From: Ligustrum vulgare
Lineage: Eukaryota > Streptophyta > Magnoliopsida > Lamiales > Oleaceae
Reading direction: 5' to 3'
Length of the DNA stretch: 64,000 nt
Assembly (NCBI GenBank): GCA_963555705.1
Contig: OY743187.1
Location: 10,120,133 to 10,184,132 of the forward strand
A program made the translations under genes and the position numbers. Of the stretch, positions 47,131 to 58,983 are shown piece by piece. Within the stretch, counting starts at the first letter, position 1. Each line of letters opens with the position of its first letter. The notes beneath the pieces were generated by a model that ran no database searches, had not been told where the DNA came from, and worked only from the letters and a program-made list of their open reading frames with translations.

Positions 47131-47517
47131 CCTACCAAAACCACGCTGTCTCATTATTTCATGTCCATCTCTCCCCGAGCTCGAGGTGGGATGCACGGGG
47201 ACTTATAATTAGTCTAAATTCTGTCTTGCATGGGCAGCTGAAAAATCCCACTTCGACATGGCAACTGGAGATTATATAACCTTATCCAAATACTGCCATC
47301 AAGAGTCCAAGACCTCTACTTGTGAATTAGTGAAACTCATGAGATGGGAATAATGAAAGAACTCTCTCAGTTGTTTTCAAGATTTGGTAAGTGAAAGTCT
47401 TTGGCTAGAAGTGAGACCATGTTTCATAGCGTGGCCTTGACTTTACTTTAGCAATAATTAAACTCTATATGACATACGTCAGAGGCCGGAGCTCGACCTC
47501 TGACGCACGGGGGCTAA

Positions 47518-48421
47518 TGATCGGTATATTTTTGGTCGTTCCATTATCAGAATATTACTTTTCACCTTAAGGCTCAAGGTCATGCTTTGGGCCGGCCTTC
47601 TATCTTGCACAACATCACACTTTGGATCGACCTCTCTATGGCCCGAGGTCACCCCTTTGGGACGATTTGTTCATAGAAGCATTGTAGTCTTATTATGGGC
47701 CAACCCTAACCCCAAAACACATTAATGGGCTATGTCTTTAGCCTTACATCCTAGAAAATCAAGTGATCAGTACAAATTCACGATGCCCTAAAGTAAGCTA
47801 GGGATTTGGAGTATAACAGGTCGAGCAATAATGCCCTGACATGTATAGATCGGGATTGTTGCCCAGCCTCGCTAGGTTACTCTCAATTTATTCAACATAT
47901 TTGCCCGGGCTTATCCTGTCACTACATAGGTCGGTCACTCTCGACCTTATCAAAAATCTCATTGATGATAAGATATATGGTCGGCCTGTCCCGGTCACAT
48001 CACGCTTAGAAGCCCAACACAGATAGGACTTCGAACATTCTTCATTAATGGGCTTCATTCATGTACCTCCTTCTTGGGCCTCCATAACAAGACGTATCTT
48101 ATAAGGAAATCTCCTAAAAAAAAGGAACTCTATTCTTGTAAAGATAGAAATCCCCTTAAAAGCTAAGTTTATATAAAAAGACTCCTTCAATTAAAGAAGG
48201 TTATGGGCTTTTTTCAGCCCTATAAATACAGCTCTTTTGATCACAATATTCATTCAATATTCTCTCTATTTTCCAGAATACTAATTCTCACACCGGAGGG
48301 GCGACGGAGATAATCCTCCTCGTCTTTTTGCAGGTTATACAAGGCGAATTCGTTCATCTTTTCCAGTGATCAAGAAGTCCCAGATCTTGCCACGTCAAGG
48401 TTAGGATTTTTTACAGCATCA
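47518..48421 (+). repeat. 3' LTR, complete (904 bp)
   Basis: It starts TGATCGGTATATTTTTGG directly after the purine-rich ACGGGGGCTAA and ends TTACAGCATCA, giving inverted TGAT..ATCA ends. Positions 47840-48421 align with the truncated 5' LTR. 'tatataaaaagactcc' near 48170 is a likely TATA region. Confidence 0.82.
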
Positions 48422-50107
48422 GTTTATAAACCATTTTTGCAAGTTTATTGAAGACACGTTTAAACATAATTTTAATACTGATAGTTATCCATAGGATTTT
48501 TCAAATACATTCCAACATGCGAGAGTGATTATTTCTAACTATTGTTAATGTCATTACATATGACGGAAAATTATATTCAATCAGGTATGAAATTATTCTA
48601 TTTGAAAAAAAAAATTTGGATTAGTCATTTAATTTTTTATTTTTTTATATAATCTAGTTGGAAAACTTATAAAAAAATACACAATATAAGGAATGTTCTT
48701 TAGTTCTTTAAACTAAAATATTTTTGGGTTATTTAAATATTTTTCAACACATATTATAATATAATTTTATATCTTTAGAAATAATTTAATGTTACTTTAC
48801 CAAATTAGTTACACTATGATTAAGCAGAATATTTTTTAATAATCTTTTTTTTAATTAATTTAGCAAAATTTTTAAATTAAGAATCTTGAATACTTCTTGT
48901 ATAACAATAGAGAATTATCTATTTATTTTTTAAATTAGATTTATGACGCTTTTGATGTGATTTTTTCACATTTTTCACAAAAAACAAAAATGAAGTTATG
49001 ATACATAATAAGATTAGTGGTTATATTAAAATCAATCATCCTATTAAGTAAAAACAAATTTGTTAATTTTTTTTTTTAAATTGTCTTTTGTTTGGAAGTG
49101 GAACAAAGTATCTATGTTTGACAAAATATTTTTAAAAAATACTCTTTTAAACTATTTTTTAATCACACATATTTTTTCTCTCCACTATTCAATCACTAAT
49201 TTTCATCTCGAAAACATTACATTATTTATTTATTTAAAAAAAAAATTAAATATCATTATTTTTTATATAATTTAACTGTGCTCAAAAAAAGTTTTTTTAT
49301 TTTTATTTTTTTATTTGGGAACAAAAGCACGTAGTGTTCAAAAGTGTAATTCAAATTTATAATCATTACACTTTTCAAAGTGCAATGATTTATTTATTTA
49401 TTTTTTAGTTCTTGTGTTTTTGGTAAATCCTTTCCAAATTTAGCAAGTACATTTTGAAGAGAAAGTGTTTGTATGTTTATTTTTGTTAAAGACTTTATTT
49501 TTATATATTGAAGATAGATAAAAGATAGATTATGATCAATCAGTTGGAAAGACTTCTGGAGGATGTGTTAATGCTTGTGACTTTATGAATGGGTAGATTG
49601 ATGGGGTGGTTAGGGGTTTTAGGTTGGTGGGGGTGGGTGACCGGGGTTCGTGGTGATGGTGGCGGTGGTTGCACGATTGGTAGTGGTGGTGATGGTGATG
49701 GTAATGGTGGAGGGTAAAGATGAACATGTTTAATCTCGTTTAATTTGTCTCTTTTTTCTTTTCTTTTACATAATTTTAAATAAAATAATATGAAAATAAT
49801 TTTTTGCCCTTCATTAGAACAGTCAATAAGTGATTCATGGGTCAACCAACGGATTTTTGGATGAAATTAGACGGCAGAGACATTTTCAGCAAGAAAATGT
49901 GAATGTGAAGATGAAATTACCAAAAAAACAAAGGTTTGGATGAATTCCGCAAGATAGTCCAAAGATATAGACGTTTTCCGTCAATTACCCCAAATTTTCA
50001 TTAAGCCTCCATTTGGTTAAAAAAAAGTGATCTATAAATTGATTTATCCATATTTTTGAGGTAAAATATGCGAGAGAGAAGTGGAGGAAGAAAATGTGAG
50101 TGGTTAA

Positions 50108-50268
50108 GCCTATATGTTGGCAAACATGTTAAAAAACATGTTTTTTATCATTTCAATTCCCTAAACTTTAACTGAATATATTTTCTCTCTCTACTTTTCA
50201 ATTACATATAATTTATATAGAAAATGTAAAAACCATTTTTTAAACACAAAAAATTGACAAATAGAGCC
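50108..50268. mobile_element. Tourist-like MITE
   Basis: Left end GCCTATATGTTGGCAAACATG; right end read backwards GGCTCTATTTGTCAA; TAA next to both ends. Interior 'catgttttttatcatttc' and 'tattttctctctctacttttca' as in sister copies. Confidence 0.55.
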
Positions 50269-50309
50269 TAAAAATAATTTGAGAAATTTTGTAATTTATA
50301 AAATGTTTA

Positions 50310-50455
50310 GCCTCTGTTTGGCAAACATATTTTTTACAATACAATTTCCCAAATCACTTTTTAACAATACATATTTTTTCTCTCCACTTTTTACTTAGAA
50401 AATATAAAAAAAACATGTTTTTAAATAAAAAATAAAAAAAATAATAAATAGAGCC
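50310..50455. mobile_element. Tourist-like MITE
   Basis: Left end GCCTCTGTTTGGCAAACAT after TTA; right end read backwards GGCTCTATTTATTA. Same interior words as 50108-50268, about 40 bases away. Confidence 0.55.
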
Positions 50456-52151
50456 ATATATATCTGTTCGGAGGCTACTCTTGGTCAATAAACCATATTT
50501 TTTGCTTTTTTCGAGGTAGATGTGTGGTTAAAAAATAAAGAAAAAAAAATATATAATTAAAAATTGATTTGAAGAATTGTGTGACTTAAAATTTGATTTA
50601 TAAACCAAAAAAGGAATGATCCTAATACAGGCTAAATCATAAAAGTATGATCTACCAAAAGGAAGCCTAAAGTGTTTATTTTATTTTATTTTTTTAACCT
50701 CTCATGCTCATGCTCAGGCTCAATACTCAATAGAGATGGATGGTCACATACTCTGCTTGATAACTTATTTATAAATATATTTTTTAAATCACTTTTTTTA
50801 AAATACATTTCTTTAAATCACTTTTTAATTATATATATCTTTTTCAAATCACTTTTTAATCATATATATTTTATCTTGAAAATATCTCATTCTTTATTTA
50901 TGACACACCATTTTTTTATGCAATAATTATAATTTATAAACAACACAAATTTTCAAACAACTTTTTAATCACATATATTTTCTCTCTTCAATTTTCAACC
51001 ACACATTTTACCTAGAAAACACAAAAAAAATGACAACTTGGTGTAGCCGAACTGTCTTTAAATAAAATAAAAAGAGAATTACAAAATCAACTCTCATTGG
51101 GAAAGTACCATTTTTTCATCAAAACTCATTTTCAATCACATATTATTCGATAAGATAATTTTACACGTAAGCTTAAAAACAATTTCGTATTTTTTAACCA
51201 CACATTCTCCTAAAATCATCATTATTAAATCAACTTTTTGAAGATAACTAGTAGATGAACACGTGCATTGCACGTGACGTTTCATATTTGTATTGATTCC
51301 CGTGGAATTGAAAATTAATAAGCTGCTTGTGGACATAACAATTTTTTCGTGTCATCTCTAGGTCCTATAATAAACAATGTTCGTAAAATAATTCTATTAC
51401 CAATCTTATATTCGCTATTTTAACCTGAAGCAATAATTAATAATTTTGATAACTAAGCAAAAATTCTACAATTGTGGCCAAGCATAAGAGAACTGGTGCA
51501 AGATTAACCAACAATAGCAAAAGCATAAAAATTTGACCTCTGAAGCTAATATATGTGCCTTCAATCCTGATTACGTCTGTACAAGTTATAGCCTAATCAA
51601 TTAATTATCTCATATTGTTAATATTTAAAGGAAACGAAATGAAAAAATTTATACACGAAAATAAATATGAATTCTTTAGGATATAGAAACGCAAGACAAA
51701 CAATGTAAAAACACGAATGATAGGTAAATTACAATCATAAAATGACAGAATGTTCAAGGAACTCAACTTGGTCTTCATAAGTAAGAGTAACAGAAGTACG
51801 ATATCTAACTCTTATGTGAATGTGAATGATAATGTATGATAATAGTAAAGATAAGACACAAGACAAGCAACAAAATTAACATCAATAGTGTAATAATGAT
51901 TGGCTCTCTTCTTTGTCACCACATAAAGTTTACACTTTTGTCATCAAAATTAATAAGAATCAAATAAAGCACACAAAGTTGAAGCTGAATTCAGTGAAAA
52001 TATGATGCAGGCAAGCATTTAGGGCTTAGCATGATTGTTACAAAAATTTTGAAACTATCCACTTACATACCATTTTAAATTTTATAATATCTCCTAAATA
52101 ATTAAAACATTAACCTACTAAAACTTTACAAATACATATAAAACATACACA

Positions 52152-52192
52152 CACTCATACATACATACATACATACATACATACATACATAC
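52152..52192. repeat. (CATA)n microsatellite
   Basis: About ten tandem CATA units. Confidence 0.95.
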
Positions 52193-52449
52193 AAGCATAA
52201 GAAGTTCGAAACATTCTCCACAAACATCTAAAACTAAATTGAAAGCAAAAGCATCTAATAATAATAACATTTACGTAGTGGTTCCCAAATTTAACAATAG
52301 GTCCCCAAAACTTATGTTTCGAACTCCTCTGGCAACAACATCTCGAAAGATTCCTGCCAAAAAATAATAACATAAGTGAAAATGCATTCTCAGCATATTG
52401 AAGCATAAAAAACTTGTGTACGCATAAGAATAGAAAACTTTAAGACCTG

Positions 52450-53159
52450 GTATAACAAGACAAACTATTAAAGTTAAATCAGTTGAAAGGAAAATCTTTG
52501 TCCAAAATTCTTGGATCTCCTTGTATCCTCCACCCCTGTGGTCACGTCCTTCCCAAAGTTCAAATGGTTTAGTTCCTGGTGTTAAGGCATGCAACACATG
52601 TTTCCCAGGTGGAACAAGATACGGACTTAACATACTTGGTAAAGATATTAAGACATTTTGATCAGCATCGACTCCTTTCCAATTATTTACAATATACGAT
52701 GGATTTCCAAATCTTCATGTATACCCTAATCATCGAATCATTTTGTTAAGAGAATAGATTGTAAGAGCTATAGCCTATAACCAGGGGCAATAAACTTGTC
52801 ATGGAGATAGAGAATCTGGAGAATTCATAAACAATAATAATAAAAACATGCAAGAATATTTATCATGTGGAACCGTTGATGAAAAGTTAGAAACACTTGT
52901 GAATTTAAATTTTTTATTAACCAATAAAAAAATGTATCAACCATTTTTTAGAAGCAAATTGTGTTCATCTAAAGATAACTTAGTCTGTACAATATCATAC
53001 CTCAGCTTCAAAATCCAAATGTAGGTGCATAAATGATTCACGGTGTGGATTCGTCCTATTCCTGTCCTGATAAGACTCCGGAACAACTTCCTTGGGAAAT
53101 AACCTTAATGTGTCCCATGTAGATGCATTGCTGACGAAAACTATTTTAGCGCTCACAAA
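52450..53159 (-). pseudogene. Carotenoid-isomerase-like oxidoreductase pseudogene (two exons)
   Basis: Exon 53159-53001 reads FVSAKIVFVSNASTWDTLRL, then FPKEVVPESYQDRNRTNPHR and ESFMHLHLDFEAE, with good splice sites. After a ~290-base intron the next exon (high end near 52716) reads EDLEIH, then after a one-base loss YIVNNWKGVDADQNVLISLP and SMLSPYLVPPGKHVLHALTP, then GTKPFELWEGRDHRGGGYKE. This is the C-terminal part of the CRTISO-like FAD-dependent oxidoreductase family (Arabidopsis At1g57770 type; plastid). The frame leaves the family after KEIQEF and the FAD-binding N-terminus is missing. The retained intron shows a DNA-level origin. Confidence 0.75.
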
Positions 53160-53542
53160 CTACAGCAAATAATTTTCTTCCCAGCTTTCAGTTAAGAATC
53201 AGAATTATACATGTATAAGAATATTGGCACTAATATAATTGTTACTATTTTAATGACTCACTTGCCCACCTCTTAACTTAACAAATTTTTATGCACACAA
53301 AAGATTTGACCCATGAATTTCCAATTAAAACTCAACAAAGGTTCATAATAAGCATCGTGAAGTGAAGAAATTGAACTTCACTGGCTCAGTAGCTCACTGC
53401 ATGAAAAATAGTGCAATCTAATTTTGAAATAAAAGAACAAAGTAAAAAGTGAGTGAGATAAAAGAACAAAGTCGGCCATATAATTTCAATATGGTATTTA
53501 CACAAACACCTACAGATCAAGTGCAAGAAAGGGAGAAAAAAA

Positions 53543-53662
53543 TACTTGAAAGTTCCATTCAAGTTTGATTTAACTGGTGCAGAGTACATTCCACAATTTG
53601 TTTTGTACGGACCATGGGGTAAAGAACCGGACCTTGAAGAGAAACCATCTCAAATTCTTTGA
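53543..53662 (+). other. Unidentified coding-like fragment
   Basis: The frame YLKVPFKFDLTGAEYIPQFV, then LYGPWGKEPDLEEKPSQIL and a stop, has the composition of real protein, unlike the AT-rich surroundings. I do not recognise it. It may be a further gene scrap in this cluster, on the opposite strand to the others. Confidence 0.3.
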
Positions 53663-54366
53663 AATCCTAATAAACTTAATACACATATAAACATACGCCT
53701 AATATTCATTAACGAACAATCAATTAATTTAGTTACGATAAAATTAATTCCTTTCTTTTATAATTGCTTGTCAGAAAGAAGAAGAATCTATTTTTTTACT
53801 TGTAGAAGAAAAAAAGTTCCTCATATGGAAACAATAAAAAATTACGATTAACATATATCAAACGCAAATAAATTCTCTCTTAAAAAAAAGACTAAATAAT
53901 TATCAATATCACATTAATTAAATACGACAATGATTAAGCACTACAGTACATATTATTACGCTTCAACATTGATCTTAGCCATTCAAGCTTAAAGTTCAAA
54001 ACTTTCAAGCTAAATTTCTTAGATCTGCAGTTAAAGATTCAAACTTTCTACAATATAAAGCAAATCCATCGATCTCAAGTAGATTTTAAGCACACCCACA
54101 TTCGTAAAAGCTATAAAATCATTAGATTCAGTTTAGAAAAGAATAAAATGAAAAAAAATACCTATTGTGGAATAGCAAGAAGAGAAAAGATTTAATCTGT
54201 ACATGTTTCGTATTATCGATCGATCCATTAATGCTAAACAACCACCGACCTCCACCTCAAAACCTATAGAAAAAGTCAACTTTAGCCACAATAACTCAAA
54301 ATCCTAATCCAAAACTCGATATCAAATCAATCTGAAGAAGTTAAATCACAAGAACTCGAGCAAAAC

Positions 54367-54811
54367 CTTTGTCGCAAGATTTAAGCGGGCTTCAAGTGAC
54401 CTCTCCAATGCTGCAACTCTTCAGTACTTAAACCTTGCAGTTCCTTCCCTCTCATGTGCCTGTAAATTTCAAATGCTCTTTGTTGCACCAAAGATATGAA
54501 AGAGAATTTTTTTAAGGAAATATTATTTCTTAACCATGTACCTTTGTTTAGGCTTTTCCCAACAATTTCTTTGGGTAAATTTAAAGTGATTCCTATCCTC
54601 GACCAGCTACAAGATGTTAACGGAAAAAATGATTATCGAAATAATATAAATAGGTGAAAATCAACTTGAGTTGCTTGGTCTCAATATTACTATAATATTC
54701 ACACATTAAAAGAGGTGAAATGGGAGAAAATTACCTGCAACTCAGGAGATGGTTGTTCCATTTTTTCAAGGTTTTGAGTGTAGGTCATGCCTTTCAAGTA
54801 TTTCCTTCATA
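54367..54811 (-). pseudogene. SVP/AGL24-type MADS gene: three K-box exons, decayed
   Basis: Exons 54811-54735, 54606-54542 and 54459-54367 correspond to exons 2-4 of StMADS11-clade genes. The first reads MKEILERHDLHSK, then, after a two-base loss (77 instead of the usual 79), NLEKMEQPSPELQ-like codons. The second begins LVEDRNHFKF. The third gives HMRGKELQGLSTEELQ and, after an indel, LERSLEARLNLATK. These are K-domain signatures of floral repressors of the SVP group. No MADS domain exon was found up to 57.5 kb. Splice sites are preserved, so this is a DNA-level relic. Confidence 0.75.
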
Positions 54812-57480
54812 CTTCCGAGTTCCCAGCACATACAAAGAGAAGCCAAGTTACGAAATTAGTTAAAATCACTAAAGCATATATTTTCTCTCATATTAAACAG
54901 AAAAATTCTATTAAAGCATTCTTCACATGTAAAGGATGGAAATGAAAAAAATGCATATAACGGTGAAAAGTTGATAAAAAATATTGGTCCATGAAATGTG
55001 GGATAGGAAACGAATTTAGATGAAAATTAGTTTTGAAAAAATAGGTTGCAAACATGGGGCTTAAAAATTCAATCACAAAATGGCTAAGTTCTAGGATTTA
55101 AGCTGAGCAAGTCACATAATTCCTTTTCAAGTTCATGTTACTACTCCCAACTAAGTAGAAACATTGCAATAACTTTGGCACGTGAAATGAGGATTTGGAA
55201 TTAAACAATATATCTTATTTTTGAAAGAAACTATACCTTAATATATGGATGATATTGTATGCAAACCATTTGTGCAGCAAGTTTCCTGAACAAGCACCAA
55301 AAATCAGAACACAAATACAGAACATGGTCTAAATTTTGTTGTTTACTACAAATTAGTTTCAATTCTTGTCCCGTCTAAATTTTGTTGTTTACTACAAATT
55401 AGTTTCAATTCTTGTCCCCCCCCCCTTTCTTCACCATGTCCAAAAAAAAAACACACACACACACACACAAACAAGAACAAAATATGTATCTAATAATTAA
55501 CAAACCTAGTGATGGATCAGTGCACCAGAAAATAAGGTTTCTTTTTACTCACAACATTTTTCTTCTAAAAATGTCAACAGTTGAAAAAAATAATAGTTAA
55601 ATAGGGCTTAATATTAGCATCAAAATAAAACCAATCACGATTAAACATCAAAGATTAGGAGATTAAGGATTTCATGAAGACATCTCTATTGTGAACAACA
55701 GATGGGTAAGGGTGGTTCCTATTATATTCTTATTGATCGCAGTCAATGCCCTTCTACTATGTCCAACTATCATTGGAAACCTTTCATTTTCGAGCCTCAA
55801 TGCTTCTATTGATAAAGAATAAATTATTCTTTTTTTTTTCATAAATAGGTTTTATGGGAAAACAATTTTAATTTAAACAAAAGATGCCAAGAAATGTATT
55901 TTTAAATTTAAATTACCTCAAATATTTGATGGTCTGATCATACCCAAAAAGTTCTCATCTGATCCACCCATCCTTTTTGCTGTTTCTTGAAATTTTCTGT
56001 CGAAATTTGGAGCTTCAATCATCCACCCTTAAAGAATCCTAAAATTTCATCAACAAAAATTAGATTCATGAATAAGTTTTTTGATCAATAAGAAATCAAA
56101 ACCAAAATTATAGGCAAAATATGAAAAACCAACAACAAACATTAAGGCCAAATAACAAAAACCCAAATCCATAAAATTTGATGAACAACATTGAAAATGG
56201 TGTAAATCCGAAAAATTCGAACAACCAAAATCATAGCAAAAACACAAACCTTACTAAGGCAGACCTCTTGAAATCTGTAAAAGATAAATATTACATAGTA
56301 TGTGAGCTTCTAAACGGAAGGAGAACAAAGTTGAATTGATCCTCCCTTCACATATATTATCTAAAACTCATCTAAGTTCCAGTACAAAATAGGCAGATTG
56401 AGCTTCATTCTTCAGTACACCAAGAAAAAAAATCAACGGAGGAAATGAATATTCGAAGAAACATACCTTTCGAAGCAGATTTCACGAACCCAGAAAATTC
56501 TTTTTCTCTTCGAATGGGCATTGTCAAATAATCTGCATCATATGATACCACATTTCCACATTAAGTGACCATAGAGCAATTTCCAAACATCATACATCAA
56601 ATAAGATAAAAAAATTGCAGACTGAAGTTCATGAAATACTATAAAACCACAAACTCTAGAAATCATGAAAACCTCAAATCCCAAAAAGGATTTCTCCACA
56701 GCACTAAGAAAATATCACGAACAACAAATATTGATTAGCTTCTTCAATTTTCAATAGTTTCCCAAATTCAGACTTCGTATCAGAATTTAAAAAGCATAAG
56801 CAACCACCGCCAAGAAATATCCAGGGTTCTGCAACATCCTATGGATACTCGAAAAGCAGTACTACATGAAAAAAAAAAAGATGATGTAGATGTAGAAAAA
56901 ATACAGGTAAAAAATCTGAAAAAAAAGAACAAGAAATCGACAAGTCTCATACCAAATACGTCGATCTTCATATAAAACCCTTGTCCATATTCAAAGAAAA
57001 CAACAATAACCATCACGAAATGCAAAAAGCACAAAATATTCAAAGAAATCGAACCCATAAAAGACTAAGAAAACCAATTTTTTGACTATCTACAACAAAT
57101 ATAAACGAAAATCGAACCCATAAAAGACTAAGAAAATCAATTTTTTGACTATCTACAACAAATATAAACGAAACACAAACCTTCGAAACGGAAAATACCG
57201 GTTGTTCACAGGGAGAGGAACGTACGTTGACAACAAATGAACACCTTTACACCGATCTCTTGTACCAATTCGTCGACAATCGTATTCCGTACGGCACAAG
57301 AGACGCAAACCCTAGAAATCGCTACCCTCTGGAACCTCCTAGAAGCAGATTTTCTCTCTGGCTATAATATAAGACAAGAAAAATGGAGTCGTGATGATAT
57401 ACTAAGAAAGAAAAGAAAGAAAGCGTTGCTATTTGTGGGAGCTGAAGAAAACGCATTTCTCAATTGAACTATAAGTGTGT
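54812..57480 (-). other. Minus-strand region with exon-like pieces, unresolved
   Basis: Several segments have good minus-strand acceptors and donors: about 55286-55239 (KLAAQMVCIQYHPYIK), 56030-55918 (GWMIEAPNFDRKFQETAKRM then GGSDENFLGMIRPSNI), about 56270-56246, and 56530-56465 (MPIRREKEFSGFVKSA). 57180-57480 resembles a transcribed leader ending in a donor near 57180. They could be the 5' part of the SVP-like gene after loss of its MADS exon, or a separate non-coding transcript. None matches a family I know. Confidence 0.3.
57050..57174. repeat. 63-bp tandem duplication
   Basis: Two units starting at 57050 and 57113 ('cgaacccataaaagactaag' ... 'caaatataaacgaaa') differ at one or two positions, so the duplication is recent. 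Confidence 0.9.
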
Positions 57481-58048
57481 TTGTGCCTTATGAATAGTGA
57501 AATTTGAAGTGAAACTTATATATTATAGTGATAAGACTCAAACAAGGGCTAAAAATACAACCCAAGGTTTCACAATAGAAAATGAATTTGTTCCTGCTAG
57601 AACCGATTGGTTCTGAATCAGCCCAATTCGATTATTTTCATGTTTTTTAAAAGCTTTGTTCCATTTTAATAGCATATTCTCCAAAAAAAATATTCACATA
57701 CGAGTACTTAAAATTGAAATAATGTCAAAACCTTAAAACACTTTGTTTGCTCATGTGCAACAAACCTTGAACACGAGTATGCAATGTTGAGTTGTCAAAA
57801 TAAATGGCCGATACGATCATAAAATGGGTAACTCCAATTATCTTGAACAAAACAAAATTAAGAATGAGAGGGAAAAAATTGAACTGGCCGTCACATTAAG
57901 ACTAATCGATTTACACATAAATAGGACGATATGATTATGACCTTGGACCAATGTTCCAAAAGTGTAAAATGTGAATAAATAAGATCAAGCTTCAAGTTTT
58001 AGCGAATCTAGACAAAGACTAGACGTTAAAAAGTGTAAAGATCGATAA
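57481..58048. other. Intergenic
   Basis: AT-rich, no gene or repeat recognised. Confidence 0.4.
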
Positions 58049-58367
58049 TAGTGATGGCTAAGAGTGGATCGACCTGATCGGTACCTCCAAAATTTTAGTC
58101 AGATCCATTTCCATTGCGCAATCCTCCAATTTTCTGGACGAATTGGGAGTCGATTTGCTCACGGAATTTTTAATTTGTTTACACATTTTAACAATAAAAT
58201 TAAAATTTATTTTTATTATGAAAATTGAGCTAATCGACCCTGATATTCGCCTCGTGATTTGACCTGATCTACTCCGTTGATCGGTAGTTCTAAAAAATTC
58301 GCTCCACTAAGATCCAATATTCATCGAATTTGAATTCGAATCAAATCGAGTATTTTTGTCATCACTA
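58049..58367. mobile_element. hAT-type MITE upstream of MEF1
   Basis: The ends are TAGTGATGGCTAAGA and, read backwards, TAGTGATGACAAAAA. The flanks ATCGATAA and CTTGATAA agree at six of eight positions, consistent with an old 8-bp duplication. It lies about 620 bp upstream of the MEF1 start. Confidence 0.6.
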
Positions 58368-58983
58368 CTTGATAAGCAATAACTGGTATGGACAAATTTC
58401 TTAGCTAATTGCGCCTCGGTTTGGTAAAAAATTCTTTATAAATGTTGACATATCGTTGTTCGTAAACAAAATTTACCCCCTATTTGGTTATTTAACAGTT
58501 TTTCTTTCTATTTCCTTCAACCACATGATTATCAATAAAATAATATTACGTATATAAACTTAAAAAAATTATCTATTTTATAATCAAACATTCTTCTAAA
58601 AATAACTTATTTCAAATAAATGATTTTTGCCTCTGTTTGTTAAAAGTTGTATGTTTAAAAATATATATTTTTATATTTTTTAAGTAGAATATGTGATTGA
58701 AAAATAGAGAGAGAAATTGTGTGTGATTAAAAAATGATTTAATTTGAAAAATTATATTATTTAAAAACGTAAAAAAAAAAAAAAAAAAACACATTTTGCC
58801 AGAGGGACTTTACCTAACAAAGGCTGAGCCCCGCCAATTCTTGTCTACGTAACTCGTACGTCCAAACTCAAAAACCCAAAATTTCGGCCGCCAACACCCG
58901 GGCGCAGAAAACTGATACTTCTACAGTCCTACTCCGCCCGCCGCCGTCATTCACCCAGGTCACAAGCCTCCGTAAGATATTTA
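58368..58983 (+). promoter_or_regulatory. Upstream region and leader of MEF1
   Basis: AT-rich up to about 58800 with an A-run at 58770-58789, then a GC-richer stretch 58800-58983 ('cgtacgtccaaactcaaaaac', 'ccgcccgccgccgtc') that looks like core promoter and 5' UTR. No clear TATA box. Confidence 0.4.

Larger units (their letters stand above)
40856..48421 (+). mobile_element. Non-autonomous gypsy-like LTR element with captured host-gene pieces
   Basis: Two direct LTR copies bracket about 6.1 kb: a left one truncated at its 5' side (40856-41412) and a complete right one (47518-48421). A primer-binding site follows the left LTR, and a purine-rich ACGGGGGCTAA precedes the right one. No gag, protease, reverse transcriptase or integrase frame is recognisable inside. 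Instead there are three fragments of unrelated host genes (41790-44000) and long tandem repeats (44930-47130). The left truncation removes any target duplication. The PBS type and tandem repeats before the 3' LTR fit the Tat/Ogre branch of Ty3/gypsy; that placement is inference. Confidence 0.72.
48422..52150. other. AT-rich intergenic with Tourist-like MITEs
   Basis: No gene. 49590-49720 is a G-rich strand of GGTGGT/GATGGT words (low complexity). 49840-49990 ends with 'gacgttttccgtcaattacccc', related to the arm ends of the 27-kb palindrome. Two Tourist-like MITEs are listed separately. 50680-51240 has more of the same interior words without clear ends. 51255-51280 has an 'acacgtgcattgcacgtg' palindrome. 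Confidence 0.5.

Noticed and set aside
49536..49845. His/Pro-rich minus-strand frames
   Set aside because: Shadow of a GGTGGT/GATGGT low-complexity tract; no start context or family match.
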